A stretch of DNA of 64,000 nt from Afipia sp. GAS231 (GCF_900103365.1 NZ_LT629703.1:6682501-6746500), one strand, 5' to 3'; counted from the first letter of the stretch, positions 44,869 to 54,187 are shown. The notes: generated by a model from the letters alone, not told the origin. Program-made: numbers and translations.

Positions 44869-45543
44869 ATGCGTCTTCTTATCGTCGAGGATAACATTGA
44901 GCTCTCGCGGCTTGTCGCCAATGGTCTTGCGGCGGCGGGCTACCAAACCGACGTCGTGAACAGCGCGGGCGATGCGCGCGACGCGGTCGGCAGGATCAGC
45001 TACGCCGCCATGATTCTGGACCTCGGACTGCCGGACGGGGACGGTCTTTCGGTGTTGATCGAGCTTCGCCGCAGGATGGATCCGCTGCCAGTGCTGGTGT
45101 TGACCGCGCGCAATGGCTTGCAGGATCGTGTCAACGGTCTGCGCAGCGGGGCGGATGATTACCTGGCCAAGCCGTTCGCTTTGGAAGAACTGATGGCAAG
45201 GTTGGAGGCGATCCTGCGCCGCCCGGGCCAGTTGCTGGGCAGATCCCTAAATCTCGCCAACCTTGTTTACGACACCGAGAGCCGACAGGTATTCATCGAC
45301 AGTGTGCCAAGGGCATTTTCGTCGCGGGAAACCTTCGTGCTGGAGATATTGCTGAGAAGGCACGGACGCGTGGTACCGAAAAAGAACGTCGAAGATCACA
45401 TATTCGGACTCTCAGGCGATGTGGCTTCCAACGCCGTCGAGGTTTATGTCTCGCGCCTTCGCAAGCAGCTCGGCGAGTATGGTGCAAGGATCCAGATCCA
45501 TACCATCCGCGGCGTAGGCTACTTGATGGCCGAGGAGAAATAG
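44869..45543 (+). CDS. OmpR-family response regulator
   Basis: 224 residues. The receiver domain shows LLIVEDNIELSRLV, phospho-acceptor Asp51 in ILDLGLPDGDGL and the lysine in DDYLAKPFALEEL. The C-terminal winged helix has SRETFVLEILLRRHGRVV, then SNAVEVYVSRLRKQLGE and the RGVGYLM hairpin. It lies 1 base before its kinase gene and is divergent from the metal efflux operon. It is therefore a CusR/CzcR-like regulator by position. Confidence 0.92.
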   Translation: MRLLIVEDNIELSRLVANGLAAAGYQTDVVNSAGDARDAVGRISYAAMILDLGLPDGDGLSVLIELRRRMDPLPVLVLTARNGLQDRVNGLRSGADDYLAKPFALEELMARLEAILRRPGQLLGRSLNLANLVYDTESRQVFIDSVPRAFSSRETFVLEILLRRHGRVVPKKNVEDHIFGLSGDVASNAVEVYVSRLRKQLGEYGARIQIHTIRGVGYLMAEEK

Positions 45544-45544
45544 C

Positions 45545-46876
45545 GTGTTTCACTTCACGTCACTGACGTCACGCATTGTATTTCTGCATATCGTGGCCGT
45601 AGCGGTGGCGGCGATCTTCTTGCCCATGGTGCTGCTTTGGCTGTTGAACTCGGAGATTGACCATCTGCATCGCGACGCGATGCGGGACCAGGCCGAGGCG
45701 CTGGCGCAGGGGCTGGCCGTCGGTCCTGACGGGGCAATGACCCTCAGTCTGCCCGAGAGCCTGAAGGATCTTTATTCCGAGGCTTATGGTCGTTATCGAT
45801 ACGAAGTTCTCGATACTGCGGGCCGGGTGTTGTTTTCCTCTTGGAAAAACGCCGCACCAATGCCTGGCTCGGACCGGTCTTCGCCTGGCACGATTTCCGG
45901 AGCAGGCATCGTCAAGGCAATCGGCGGGCAGACCGTGCGCATTCAGGTTGCCGAAGATCTTGCGCATCGGGATGTCATCATCGACGACATCGTCGCGAAT
46001 TTCTTCCGGCGTGTGGGATGGATCACCATTCCGATACTGTTCGCACTGCTCGCCATAGATATCGTTATCTTTCGTCGCGCAGTTGCTCCGCTGCTTCGCG
46101 CTTCCGAGGAGGCTAAAAATATCGGTCCCGCGCGGACCGATGTCCGGTTGCCGACCAGGCAGATCCCGAGCGAAATCCTGCCGCTTGTTACCGCCGTCAA
46201 CCAGGCGTTCGACAGGCTCGAGGATGGCTTTCGCGTGCAGCGCCAGTTCACTGCTGATGCGGCGCATCAGTTGCGGACGCCGCTGGCGATCCTCCGGACG
46301 CGCCTTGAGACCCTGGGGGAACGCGCCGGAACGCAGGAGCTGCACGCGGATATCGAAGGCATGAGCCGAATCGTCGGTCAATTGCTCGATATCGCAGAAC
46401 TGGATACACTCGTGCTCGATCCGTCAGAGACCGCCGATTTGCGCGCCGTCTGCGCGGAGGTGGTCGGTTCGATCGCGCCTTACGCGCTGGCCGGGCGCAA
46501 GGATATCGCGCTCAAGGGCACCGACGATCCCGTCCGCATTAGAGGCAATGCGGAGATGCTGCAGCGCGCGATCTTCAATCTTGCGGAGAATGCAATCAAA
46601 TACACCGCTCCGGACACCTCGGTAGATATCGAAGTGCGCAACGACGGCTCGGTGCGCGTTCGCGACCGCGGCCCGGGCATTGCTGCCGCTGAGCATGGGC
46701 TTATCTTCCAGCGCTTCTGGCGAGGCGACCGACGACGTACCGACGGTGCGGGACTGGGACTCTCCATCGTTCGCGGGGTGATCGACGATCACGCTGCAAC
46801 CATTGCGGTCGAGAACCTCTCGACCGGCGGAGCCCAGTTCACGCTGAACTTCCGGTTAGCGGAAGTGCAGTCCTAG
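45545..46876 (+). CDS. Membrane sensor histidine kinase
   Basis: 443 residues starting with GTG at 45545, one base after the regulator's stop. Two membrane helices (about 10-34 and 155-177) flank a periplasmic sensor domain of about 120 residues. A HAMP-like linker follows, then His241 in FTADAAHQLRTPLAILRTRL, NLAENAIKYTAPD, and the ATP-binding GLGLSIVRGVIDDH. It phosphorylates the regulator encoded upstream, presumably in response to periplasmic metal. The periplasmic part has no obvious Met or His cluster, so the signal is uncertain. Confidence 0.9.
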   Translation: MFHFTSLTSRIVFLHIVAVAVAAIFLPMVLLWLLNSEIDHLHRDAMRDQAEALAQGLAVGPDGAMTLSLPESLKDLYSEAYGRYRYEVLDTAGRVLFSSWKNAAPMPGSDRSSPGTISGAGIVKAIGGQTVRIQVAEDLAHRDVIIDDIVANFFRRVGWITIPILFALLAIDIVIFRRAVAPLLRASEEAKNIGPARTDVRLPTRQIPSEILPLVTAVNQAFDRLEDGFRVQRQFTADAAHQLRTPLAILRTRLETLGERAGTQELHADIEGMSRIVGQLLDIAELDTLVLDPSETADLRAVCAEVVGSIAPYALAGRKDIALKGTDDPVRIRGNAEMLQRAIFNLAENAIKYTAPDTSVDIEVRNDGSVRVRDRGPGIAAAEHGLIFQRFWRGDRRRTDGAGLGLSIVRGVIDDHAATIAVENLSTGGAQFTLNFRLAEVQS

Positions 46877-46878
46877 CG

Positions 46879-47080
46879 CGCTATTGTTTCGGCTGGCCGA
46901 AATCGAGCGGTGGCAATTCGATCTGCGGCACCTCGATTCTGACCTTGGAGAGGTCGACGTCGAGCGGCTTGTCGAGCAGGCCGGTGACCACGACCGGGAA
47001 GGCGATCACGATCGCCACCATGATCAGCTGCAGGCGATCCAGGGTAGTGTGCGCCCCAGTAGATGTCGGAGCTCTTGACT
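46879..47080 (+). repeat. Direct repeat of the dctM 3' end, copy 1
   Basis: About 200 bases, roughly 93% identical to 49872-50073 in the same orientation by eye. The two copies bracket the MocR-PaiB-DMT cassette. The differences include amino-acid changes (I to V, K to R, N to Q), so this is a diverged allele, not a fresh duplication. Confidence 0.8.
46881..47080 (-). pseudogene. Decayed copy of the dctM 3' end
   Basis: This segment (repeat 46879 to about 47080) reads IVIAFPVVVTGLLDKPLDVD to the end FGQPKQ, nearly the same as the last 45 or so residues of the intact dctM at 49874. Upstream a 1-base deletion and a 2-base insertion shift the frame, but SSDIYWGA is still visible. Only the last 65 or so codons are present, so it is a remnant. 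It lies 4 bases after the kinase stop, on the opposite strand. Confidence 0.85.
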
Positions 47081-47140
47081 TGCACGAGCGCACACTGGCA
47101 CAGGAGAATCAGAAAATTCGTCGGTTATCGAGTGGTCCAG

Positions 47141-48625
47141 ATGAATACGGTTTCGGGGAAACGCGCCGCGCGAATGGGGGCGCGCCAGATCTACGAAACA
47201 CTCAGGGATCAGATCGTGGAGCAGGTATACGGCGTTGACGGCCTGCTGCCGTCATCCCGCGCACTCGCCGGCGAGCTGGGCGTCTCGCGCACCACCGTGA
47301 CGGTCGCTTACGAACAGCTCGCGGCGGAAGGTTTTATCGAAACTCGACATGGGGCTCGGCCGCGCGTTGCCCGCACCGTCGTCGAGAGAGGGCGCCCCCG
47401 CGGCGTATCCAAGCCCTCGGCACGCAACAGGAGACTTTCGAACTTCGGCGAGCGACTGCGACGGAACCCGCCTCGCTGGACCGAGCCGCCGGGCGACCTC
47501 GTCGCAAACTTCAGGTATGGCGACCTCTCGCCGTCGGACTTTCCGGTGCTTGCCTGGAAGAAGGCTGTGGTCGCGACGCTGAGCCGGCGGCCCGTGAGAT
47601 TGGCCTACGACGATCCCTGTGGTTCCCTGCGGCTGCGAACGGCGCTTCAGGGCTATCTCTGGCGTTCGAGGAGCGTGCGTTGCGACGTCGACCAGATTGT
47701 CGTCGTGAACGGATCGCAGCAGGGGCTCGACATCTGCGCGCGGATGCTGCTCGACGCCGGCGATCGGTTCGTCATGGAGGATCCGGGTTACCTGATGGCG
47801 AAGCACGCTTTCTCGGCAACCGGCGCCGTCGCGGTGCCAGTTGCCGTCGATCGCGACGGTCTGGAGACGGAGCAACTCGCGACGATCGAAGCCCGGCTCG
47901 CCTACGTTACGCCGTCACATCAATATCCGCTGGGCGGGGTCTTGCCGATAGGACGCCGGCATCAGTTGCTCGCTTGGGCGAGACGGTTCGACGCCTATGT
48001 GATTGAAGACGACTACGACAGCGAGTACCGATACGACACGAAACCGGTGCCGCCTCTTCATGCGCTGGAAGGTAGTGGGAACGTCGTCTATCTCGGCACC
48101 ATATCCAAGACGCTGTCTCCGACATTGAGGATCGGCTATTTGGTGGTGCCCCCCGGAATGCAATCCGCATTCGGCGCGGCAAAGCAGATCATGGACAGGC
48201 ATTCGCCTCAGGTCGGGCAGGAGGCGCTCGCCACGATTCTGGAGAGCGGCGCTTACGAGCGCCATGTCCGCCGCGTCCGTCGGCGCAACGCCGAACGCCG
48301 GCAGGCCTTGCTCGATGCCTTGCGCCGCAGGTTCGGCGGCAAGGTCCGGATCGACGGTGCGGATGCTGGCTTGCACGTCGTGGTTTGGTTCGACGATCTG
48401 CCGCAGGGGTGCGAAGAGGCGTTGATCCGGTTGGCGCGATCGAAGGGCGTTGGCGTCTATCCCGTTTCTGTCCTGTTCGATCGACGCCGGCAGGGCCGGC
48501 GTCCTCGTCCGGAGGTCGTCGGTCTCGTGATGGGTTTCGCGGCCTTGGAGGCGGGGCAGATCGAGCGGGGCTGCAAGCTCCTCGCCCAAGCCGTCGACGA
48601 AGTCGGCCACCGGCGGATCCGCTAA
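47141..48625 (+). CDS. MocR-type GntR/aminotransferase transcriptional regulator
   Basis: 494 residues. The N-terminal GntR winged helix is visible as QIYETLRDQIVEQVYG, then LPSSRALAGELGVSRTTVTV. A long linker leads to a fold-type I aminotransferase-like domain with SHQYPLGGVLPIGRRHQLL, IEDDYDSEYRYDTKP and the PLP lysine in GTISKTLSPTLRIGYLV. I chose the ATG at 47141 because longer starts run into the dctM repeat. MocR proteins use PLP or an amino-acid adduct as signal. It probably controls the paiB-like and transporter genes that follow. Confidence 0.9.
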   Translation: MNTVSGKRAARMGARQIYETLRDQIVEQVYGVDGLLPSSRALAGELGVSRTTVTVAYEQLAAEGFIETRHGARPRVARTVVERGRPRGVSKPSARNRRLSNFGERLRRNPPRWTEPPGDLVANFRYGDLSPSDFPVLAWKKAVVATLSRRPVRLAYDDPCGSLRLRTALQGYLWRSRSVRCDVDQIVVVNGSQQGLDICARMLLDAGDRFVMEDPGYLMAKHAFSATGAVAVPVAVDRDGLETEQLATIEARLAYVTPSHQYPLGGVLPIGRRHQLLAWARRFDAYVIEDDYDSEYRYDTKPVPPLHALEGSGNVVYLGTISKTLSPTLRIGYLVVPPGMQSAFGAAKQIMDRHSPQVGQEALATILESGAYERHVRRVRRRNAERRQALLDALRRRFGGKVRIDGADAGLHVVVWFDDLPQGCEEALIRLARSKGVGVYPVSVLFDRRRQGRRPRPEVVGLVMGFAALEAGQIERGCKLLAQAVDEVGHRRIR

Positions 48626-48709
48626 CTGGACCAGTAAAAACTCCGAAAACTGGCAGTTTCGTATGTACCAGATTTCGGCTATCTCCGAACCGGGAAACGG
48701 AGAGACGCG

Positions 48710-49339
48710 ATGTACGTACCCCCAGCCTTCAAGGACGATGACGTCGAGAGCATCCGGGCGACCATCCGCAGCGCCCGGCTGGCCACTCTGGTAACGGCTA
48801 CGGCCGAGGGCCCGGTGGCGACGCCGCTGCCGCTCTTCCTCGACGAGACCGAAGGAGAGCGCGGAACGCTGTACGGGCACCTCGCGAGGGCCAACCCGCA
48901 GTGGCGCCTGCTTCCGATCGGCGAGGCGCTGGCGATCTTCGCAGGTCCGGAGGCCTACGTATCGCCGTCCTGGTACGCGACGAAGCAGGAGACCGGAAAG
49001 GTCGTACCGACCTGGAATTACGTCGCGGTGCACGCTTACGGCCCTGTCGAGTTCTTCCAGGAGCCCGATCGTCTGCTCGATGTGGTGACGCGCCTGACGA
49101 ACAAGCACGAAGCAGCGCGTGCGAACCCCTGGGCCGTTACTGATGCTCCCGCCGATTTCATCGCGTCGCAGTTGCGGGGAATTGTAGGTATACGCATTCC
49201 CGTCGTACGCTTCGAGGGCAAACGCAAGATGAGCCAGAACCGTCCGGAAGCCGATCGCGTCGGCGTCGCGGGTGGGCTGGCGGCCAGCGAAAACCCGCAG
49301 GACCGGGAGGTCGCGCCTCTCATCCCGGTTCCGGGGTGA
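48710..49339 (+). CDS. PaiB-type FMN-binding protein
   Basis: 209 residues. YVPPAFKDDDVESIRATIRS at the start, TPLPLFLDETEGERGTLYGH, then WYATKQETGKVVPTWNYVAV are the PaiB/FMN-binding split-barrel signature. Family members are annotated as negative transcriptional regulators but are structurally flavin-binding proteins. It lies 84 bases after the MocR gene and 37 bases before a DMT transporter, forming a three-gene cassette. GGAGAGACG precedes the ATG. Confidence 0.9.
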   Translation: MYVPPAFKDDDVESIRATIRSARLATLVTATAEGPVATPLPLFLDETEGERGTLYGHLARANPQWRLLPIGEALAIFAGPEAYVSPSWYATKQETGKVVPTWNYVAVHAYGPVEFFQEPDRLLDVVTRLTNKHEAARANPWAVTDAPADFIASQLRGIVGIRIPVVRFEGKRKMSQNRPEADRVGVAGGLAASENPQDREVAPLIPVPG

Positions 49340-49376
49340 AGCACGCTTCTCCAGCCGGAGAACTTGGAGACATGCG

Positions 49377-49823
49377 ATGTTGAAGCTGGCGTTCCCGATG
49401 ATCCTGGCCGCTGCGGCCGGGATCAGCCTGGTGGTGCAGCAGGCGCTCAACGCGAACCTGCGTGCGGCGCTGAGTTCGGCGGCCTGGTCGGGCTTCATGA
49501 GCTATTTCATCGGTGTCATCTGCATGGCGGCGCTCGCGCTGCTGTTGCAGGATCCGATTCCCTCGGCGGTGACCGCCGCCCGCATACCCTGGTTCGCCTG
49601 GAGCGGCGGTCTGTTTGGCGCGATCTTCATCAGCCTTGGGATATTCCTAGTCCCCCAGCTCGGCGCAGCGACCTTCTTCGCACTCCTCATCGCCGGCCAG
49701 ATGCTCGGTTCGATCGCATTCGACCACTTCGGACTGCTGGGCGTTCCCGTTCACCCCATCAGCGCTGTCCGCGTTGTTGGTGCCGCCATGCTCGTCGGCG
49801 GGGTCGTGCTGATACGCATATAG
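49377..49823 (+). CDS. DMT/YdcZ-type (DUF606) membrane transporter
   Basis: 148 residues with five hydrophobic helices. The pattern AAAAGISLVVQQALNANLRA and FFALLIAGQMLGSIAFDHFG is that of the YdcZ half-size branch of the drug/metabolite transporter superfamily, which usually has 140-150 residues and works as a dimer. It is the last gene of the MocR cassette. The substrate is unknown. The hairpin terminator at 49826 begins 3 bases after its stop. Confidence 0.85.
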   Translation: MLKLAFPMILAAAAGISLVVQQALNANLRAALSSAAWSGFMSYFIGVICMAALALLLQDPIPSAVTAARIPWFAWSGGLFGAIFISLGIFLVPQLGAATFFALLIAGQMLGSIAFDHFGLLGVPVHPISAVRVVGAAMLVGGVVLIRI

Positions 49824-49825
49824 GA

Positions 49826-49851
49826 AACCCCGGAGCGAAAGCTCCGGGGTT
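49826..49851. terminator. Bidirectional hairpin between the DMT gene and dctM
   Basis: AACCCCGGAGC-GAAA-GCTCCGGGGTT forms an 11-bp stem with a GNRA loop. It lies between convergent genes and can stop both. Its core matches the hairpin at 37835-37856 after the second dctP gene. Confidence 0.8.
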
Positions 49852-49871
49852 GTTCAAGTCGGCAGGTTGGC

Positions 49872-50073
49872 CGCTAATTCTTCGGCTGGCCGAAGTCGAG
49901 CGGTGGCAATTCGATCTGCGGCACCTCGATCTTGACCTTGGAGAGATCGACGTCGAGCGGCTTGTCGAGCAGGCCGGTGACCACGATCGGGAAGGCGATC
50001 ACGATCGCCACCATGATCAACTGCAGGCCGATCCAGGGCAGCGCGCCCCAGTAGATGTCGGAGCTCTTCACTT
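49872..50073 (+). repeat. Direct repeat of the dctM 3' end, copy 2 (intact gene)
   Basis: This is the part of intact dctM that recurs at 46879-47080 in the same orientation. Confidence 0.8.
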
Positions 50074-51475
50074 CCTTCGGCGCGACGCCGCGCAGGTAGA
50101 ACAGTGCGAAGCCGAACGGCGGATGCAGGAACGAGGTCTGCATGTTGACGCAGAGCATGACGCCGAACCAGATCAGCGCGGCATCGGGCCCGACCACCGG
50201 CGCCAGCACCTTCTGCGCGATCGGCGCGATCATCGGCAGGATGATGAAGGCGATCTCGAAGAAGTCGAGGAAGAACGCCAGGAAGAAGATGAACAGGTTG
50301 ATGAAGATCAGGAAACCCCAGACGCCGCCGGGGATCGAGGTCAGCATGTGCTCGAGCCAGACGCCACCGGAGACGCCGAGGAACACCACCGAGAAGCAGG
50401 TCGAGCCGATCAGGATGAACACCACCATGGTGGAGATGCGCATGGTGGTCTCGTAGCCCTGCTTGATCAGGTCGCGCAGGTCGGGAATGCGGACGGCTTC
50501 GAGGCAGATCCAGACCACGGCGATGTAGACCACCGCGAAGATCAGCTTGAAGATCGTTCCGTCGCCGATCAGCATGCCGATGATGGCACCGATGCCGGTG
50601 GCGACGATGCCGATGATGACCATCTTGTGGCCGGTCGAGGAGAGATCCTTGTGGTGGATCGCGGCGAGCACGATGGCGCCGATGGCGCCCATGGCGCCGG
50701 CTTCCGTCGGCGTCGCCAGGCCCAGCATCATGGTGCCCAGCACCACGAAGATCAGCACGGCGGAGGGAATGATGCCGAGCAGACACTTTTTCCACAGCGG
50801 CCACCCGGTCAGCGTCAGCGCCGTCTTCGGCACCGCCGGCACGTGGTCCGGCTTGATGATGCTGAGCAGGAAAGTGTAGCCGGCGAACAGAAAGATCTGG
50901 AACACCGACGGTCCCCAGGCGCCGAGATACATGTCGCCGACCGATTTGCCGAGCTGGTCGGCGAGCACGATCAGCACCAGCGAGGGCGGCACCAGCTGCG
51001 TGATGGTGCCCGAGGCCGCCAGCACGCCGGTGATGTAGCGCATGTTGTAACCGTAGCGGATCATCACCGGCATCGAGATCAGCGCCATGGCGATGACCTG
51101 CGCCGCCACCGTGCCGGTGATGGCGCCGAGAATGAAGCCGACGATGATGACGGAATAGCCGAGGCCGCCGCGGATCGGGCCGAACAACTGGCCCATCGAG
51201 TCCAGCATGTCCTCGGCAAGGCCGCATCGTTCCAGAATAGCACCCATGAAGGTGAAGAACGGGATCGCCAGCAGCAGCTCGTTGGACAACACGCTGCCGA
51301 AGATGCGGCCGGGGATTGCCTGCAGGAAGTTGAGGTCGAAGAAGCCGAGATGGATCGAAAGGAATCCGAATGCGAGGCCAAGCGCGGCCAGCGTAAACGC
51401 CACCGGGAAGCCGATCAGCATGGCCAGAACCAGGCCGCCGAACATCAGCGGCGGCATCATATCCAGCGTGATCAT
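49874..51475 (-). CDS. TRAP transporter large permease, DctM type
   Basis: 533 residues from the ATG at 51475, which overlaps the dctQ stop by 4 bases. It has about 12-14 hydrophobic helices. PLMFGGLVLAMLIGFPVAFT at the start and TPTEAGAMGAIGAIVLAAIH are hallmark DctM motifs. The extra loop around residues 270-330 and a C-terminal tail (IEVPQIELPPLDFGQPKN) are seen in the longer subfamily. It forms the sodium-driven membrane unit with DctQ. Its binding proteins are probably those at 35.4-37.8 kb. Confidence 0.93.
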   Translation of the reverse strand: MITLDMMPPLMFGGLVLAMLIGFPVAFTLAALGLAFGFLSIHLGFFDLNFLQAIPGRIFGSVLSNELLLAIPFFTFMGAILERCGLAEDMLDSMGQLFGPIRGGLGYSVIIVGFILGAITGTVAAQVIAMALISMPVMIRYGYNMRYITGVLAASGTITQLVPPSLVLIVLADQLGKSVGDMYLGAWGPSVFQIFLFAGYTFLLSIIKPDHVPAVPKTALTLTGWPLWKKCLLGIIPSAVLIFVVLGTMMLGLATPTEAGAMGAIGAIVLAAIHHKDLSSTGHKMVIIGIVATGIGAIIGMLIGDGTIFKLIFAVVYIAVVWICLEAVRIPDLRDLIKQGYETTMRISTMVVFILIGSTCFSVVFLGVSGGVWLEHMLTSIPGGVWGFLIFINLFIFFLAFFLDFFEIAFIILPMIAPIAQKVLAPVVGPDAALIWFGVMLCVNMQTSFLHPPFGFALFYLRGVAPKEVKSSDIYWGALPWIGLQLIMVAIVIAFPIVVTGLLDKPLDVDLSKVKIEVPQIELPPLDFGQPKN

Positions 51476-52011
51476 TGCGTCGGCCTCTCGTATTTCGCAT
51501 CGATCACGACATAACCCTTCAGTGCAGCGATGCGCTTGATCACCTCGGAGACACCTTGCAGCGCCAGCAGCACGAAGCCGACCGGGACCACGATCTTGAT
51601 CGGCCAGCGCACCAGTCCGCCGGCGTTGCTCGAAATTTCGCCGACGTTGTAGGCCTGCATGAAGAACGGCCACGACAGGTAGCTGAGCAGCAGACAGGAC
51701 GGGATCAGGAAGAACAGCGTTCCGATCATGTCGAGCCAGAGCTGGCCGCGTTCCGACAGCATCAGATAGAGGATTTCGACGCGGACATGCTCGTTGCGCT
51801 TGAAGGTGTAGGAGGCGCCGAACATCACGAAGACGGCGAACATGTACCACTGCAGTTCGAGCCAGCTATTGGAGCTGTAGCCGAACGCGTAGCGGATCAT
51901 CGCGTTACCGGCGCTGACCACGCAGGCCGCCAGCACGAGGAAATTGCAGACGTCGCCCAGTCTCTGATTGAGCCAGTCGATACTTTCGCTGATTGCCAGC
52001 ATTGGGCGCAT
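51472..52011 (-). CDS. TRAP transporter small permease, DctQ type
   Basis: 179 residues from the ATG at 52011 (GAGGAG upstream). Four membrane helices and the motif SNSWLELQWYMFAVFVMFGA, then FKRNEHVRVEILY, define DctQ. It overlaps dctM by 4 bases, so the two are co-translated. The small permease bridges the binding protein and the large permease. Confidence 0.92.
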   Translation of the reverse strand: MRPMLAISESIDWLNQRLGDVCNFLVLAACVVSAGNAMIRYAFGYSSNSWLELQWYMFAVFVMFGASYTFKRNEHVRVEILYLMLSERGQLWLDMIGTLFFLIPSCLLLSYLSWPFFMQAYNVGEISSNAGGLVRWPIKIVVPVGFVLLALQGVSEVIKRIAALKGYVVIDAKYERPTQ

Positions 52012-52385
52012 CACGTTCTCCTCGGACACGTCATCGCAGCGCGCCGGATGTTTCAGCCGATGTCGCAACGCCACCACGCGCGAAGCGTGCGGGGCGAATA
52101 CCCGGCGCCGGGCGCACAAAACCGATCCCGCGCGCAAAGCGCGCAAGGTCCTGGCTCATTCGCAGGAGCGATTGCAACTGTTGTCCTCCCCCAATCCTGG
52201 TGCTTCCGCCGTCTTGGCTGCGCCTGTCGTCATCCAGAGGAGACGGGGCGCAGCGGCCTGTTCCGGCCGTGCTGGCGTGAAAGCCGGGGCACCATTTCAG
52301 CGCCGTGTGGCGCCGTCAATTGGAAAATCGGCAAATTGACGCAGCGCCAATTCATTGGGCGCGGGAATAAATCCGTTACCGGCAA
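52012..52385. other. Intergenic region upstream of dctQM
   Basis: 374 bases between moaA and dctQ, both on the minus strand. It must hold the dctQM promoter, but I recognise no box, terminator or gene. Confidence 0.4.
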
Positions 52386-53414
52386 TTAGCCGCCGGTCAC
52401 GCTCATGTGGCGGCTGACGCTCGGGCGGTTATGCCGGCGGTCGATGATGAAGTCGTGGCCCTTCGGCTTCAGGCCGATGGCGCGATCGATCGCAGCCGAG
52501 AGCAGGTCGTTGTCGGCCGAGGCCCGCAACGGCTTGCGCAAATCGGAGGCGTCCTCGTGTCCGAGGCAGGTGTGCAGGGTTCCGGTGCAGGTGATCCGTA
52601 CCCGGTTACAGGACTCGCAGAAATTATGCGTCATCGGCGTGATGAAGCCGAGCTTGCCGCCGGTCTCGGCGACCCGGACATAGCGGGCAGGGCCGCCGGT
52701 GTCGTCGTCGAGGTCGGTCAGCGTATACTGCTTGGCGAGGCGGGCGCGCAGCAGCGACAGCGGCACGTACTGGTCGATGCGGCCTTCGCCGATATCGCCC
52801 ATCGGCATCACTTCGATCAGGGTCAGCGCCATGCCCTTGCCGTGCGCCCACTGCATCAGCGAGGGGATTTCCTCCTCGTTCATGTTCTTCAGCGCCACCG
52901 CGTTGATCTTCACCGCAAGGCCCGCGGCGCGCGCGGCCTCGATGCCATCAAGCACCTTGTCGAGATCGCCCCAGCGGGTGATGGCGCGGAATTTCGCGGC
53001 GTCCAGCGTATCCAGCGAGACGTTGATCCGGCGCACGCCGCTGTCGCGCAGTTCGCCGGCGAAGCGCGCCAGTTGCGAGCCGTTGGTGGTCAGCGTCAGT
53101 TCGTCGAGCGCGCCGCTTCCGAGATGCCGCGACAGCGAGCGCACCAGCGTCATCACGTTGCGCCGGACCAGCGGTTCGCCGCCGGTGAGGCGGATCTTGC
53201 GCACGCCTTTGGCGACGAAGGCCGAGCACAGCCGGTCGAGTTCTTCCAGCGTCAGCAGATCGGCTTTCGGCAGGAACGTCATGTCCTCGGACATGCAGTA
53301 GAAGCAGCGCAGGTCGCAGCGATCGGTGACGGACACGCGCAGGTACCGGATGGTGCGCCCGAACGGGTCGACCATCGGACGGAACAACAGATCGGGAGAA
53401 CTCAATACGCTCAT
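52386..53414 (-). CDS. moaA: GTP 3',8-cyclase MoaA (molybdenum cofactor biosynthesis)
   Basis: 342 residues. The radical-SAM cluster motif is [14 protein letters not shown] (C-x3-C-x2-C). The second cluster is in [20 protein letters not shown]. The protein ends with the catalytic Gly-Gly (SVTGG). [10 protein letters not shown] is also diagnostic. It converts GTP to 3',8-cyclo-GTP with SAM, the first step of molybdenum cofactor synthesis in the cytoplasm. The ATG at 53414 is preferred to a TTG one codon earlier. Confidence 0.96.
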   Translation of the reverse strand: MSVLSSPDLLFRPMVDPFGRTIRYLRVSVTDRCDLRCFYCMSEDMTFLPKADLLTLEELDRLCSAFVAKGVRKIRLTGGEPLVRRNVMTLVRSLSRHLGSGALDELTLTTNGSQLARFAGELRDSGVRRINVSLDTLDAAKFRAITRWGDLDKVLDGIEAARAAGLAVKINAVALKNMNEEEIPSLMQWAHGKGMALTLIEVMPMGDIGEGRIDQYVPLSLLRARLAKQYTLTDLDDDTGGPARYVRVAETGGKLGFITPMTHNFCESCNRVRITCTGTLHTCLGHEDASDLRKPLRASADNDLLSAAIDRAIGLKPKGHDFIIDRRHNRPSVSRHMSVTGG

Positions 53415-53589
53415 CAATGGGTGCTTTGCTGGCGTGCCGTGTTTGGCGCGGGGGCCGCGATGTCGATGCTCCCGCTAGCACAATCTAGGCACGTTGCAAG
53501 GCAGCTACAACAAGGCTGCACCAACAAGCCGCTCACCGGGCACGGCTTTTTTGGTGCGATGCGGCGCATCGGGCGATTTGGAAAACCGA

Positions 53590-54036
53590 TCAGCGCGTCG
53601 CGGGCGCGGTGGCCGGCAACGGTGACCCGGCGTCAGCCGGGGCGCCGGCCGCCTTTGGCTTCGGCCGCATCGGCTTGCGCACCTTCGGCGGCGGCCCGGC
53701 GGGCTTCAGCTCGGCAAATACCGGGCTCGGCTCGATGACGGTGGTGGCGGGGTTGGCGAAATCGCCGGGGTTCCGGATCACCTGCACGGGAACCGTGACC
53801 GGCTGGAACCTGGGCAACGCAAAGGTGACGGCGAAGCCGGCATCGGGCGCCGGCACGGTGACCGTGCAGGGCGTCTTGCAGCCGGGTCCGAGCGAGGTGG
53901 TGGCATCGGCGCCCGGAGGCACCGAATCGATCTGGACCTGGACCGGTGGCGGCGTCGGCTTGAAGGAATCGAGGGAAAACGAGGAGCAGCCGGCGAGGCT
54001 GATCCCGGTAACGGCAATCGCGATGGCACGACGCAT
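53590..54036 (-). CDS. Hypothetical lipoprotein with PEGA-like segment
   Basis: 148 residues. The lipobox ISLAGCSS gives a lipidated cysteine at residue 17. VQVQIDSVPPGADATTSLGP followed by CKTPCTVTVPAPDAGFAVTF resembles a PEGA-type beta unit (PPGA... with a paired Cys-x3-Cys). The C-terminal third is Pro/Ala/Lys-rich (PPPKVRKPMRPKPKAAGAPA) and could contact peptidoglycan. Function unknown. Confidence 0.75.
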   Translation of the reverse strand: MRRAIAIAVTGISLAGCSSFSLDSFKPTPPPVQVQIDSVPPGADATTSLGPGCKTPCTVTVPAPDAGFAVTFALPRFQPVTVPVQVIRNPGDFANPATTVIEPSPVFAELKPAGPPPKVRKPMRPKPKAAGAPADAGSPLPATAPATR

Positions 54037-54187
54037 GATCGGTCACTCTACTGTGGCAAACCGCCACAATCCCCTTTTGGGACCATAGGAGTGCCCGAAC
54101 AGAGCTGCAACCGCGCGCGCCAAAATCGTTAAAGGATGGTTAACGCGGAACCCGGGCGCTTCCGTATCTGCCCGCTGGTTCAGCAGG

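Noticed and set aside
47063..47140. An upstream start for the MocR regulator
   Set aside because: The extra codons would be read from the duplicated dctM end in antisense. The ATG at 47141 begins the usual MocR N-terminus.
49364..51514. A 716-residue plus-strand open frame covering the whole of dctM
   Set aside because: It is antisense to an unmistakable TRAP permease. Its product is a low-complexity run of His, Asp, Glu and Gln typical of the complementary frame of GC-rich membrane-protein codons.
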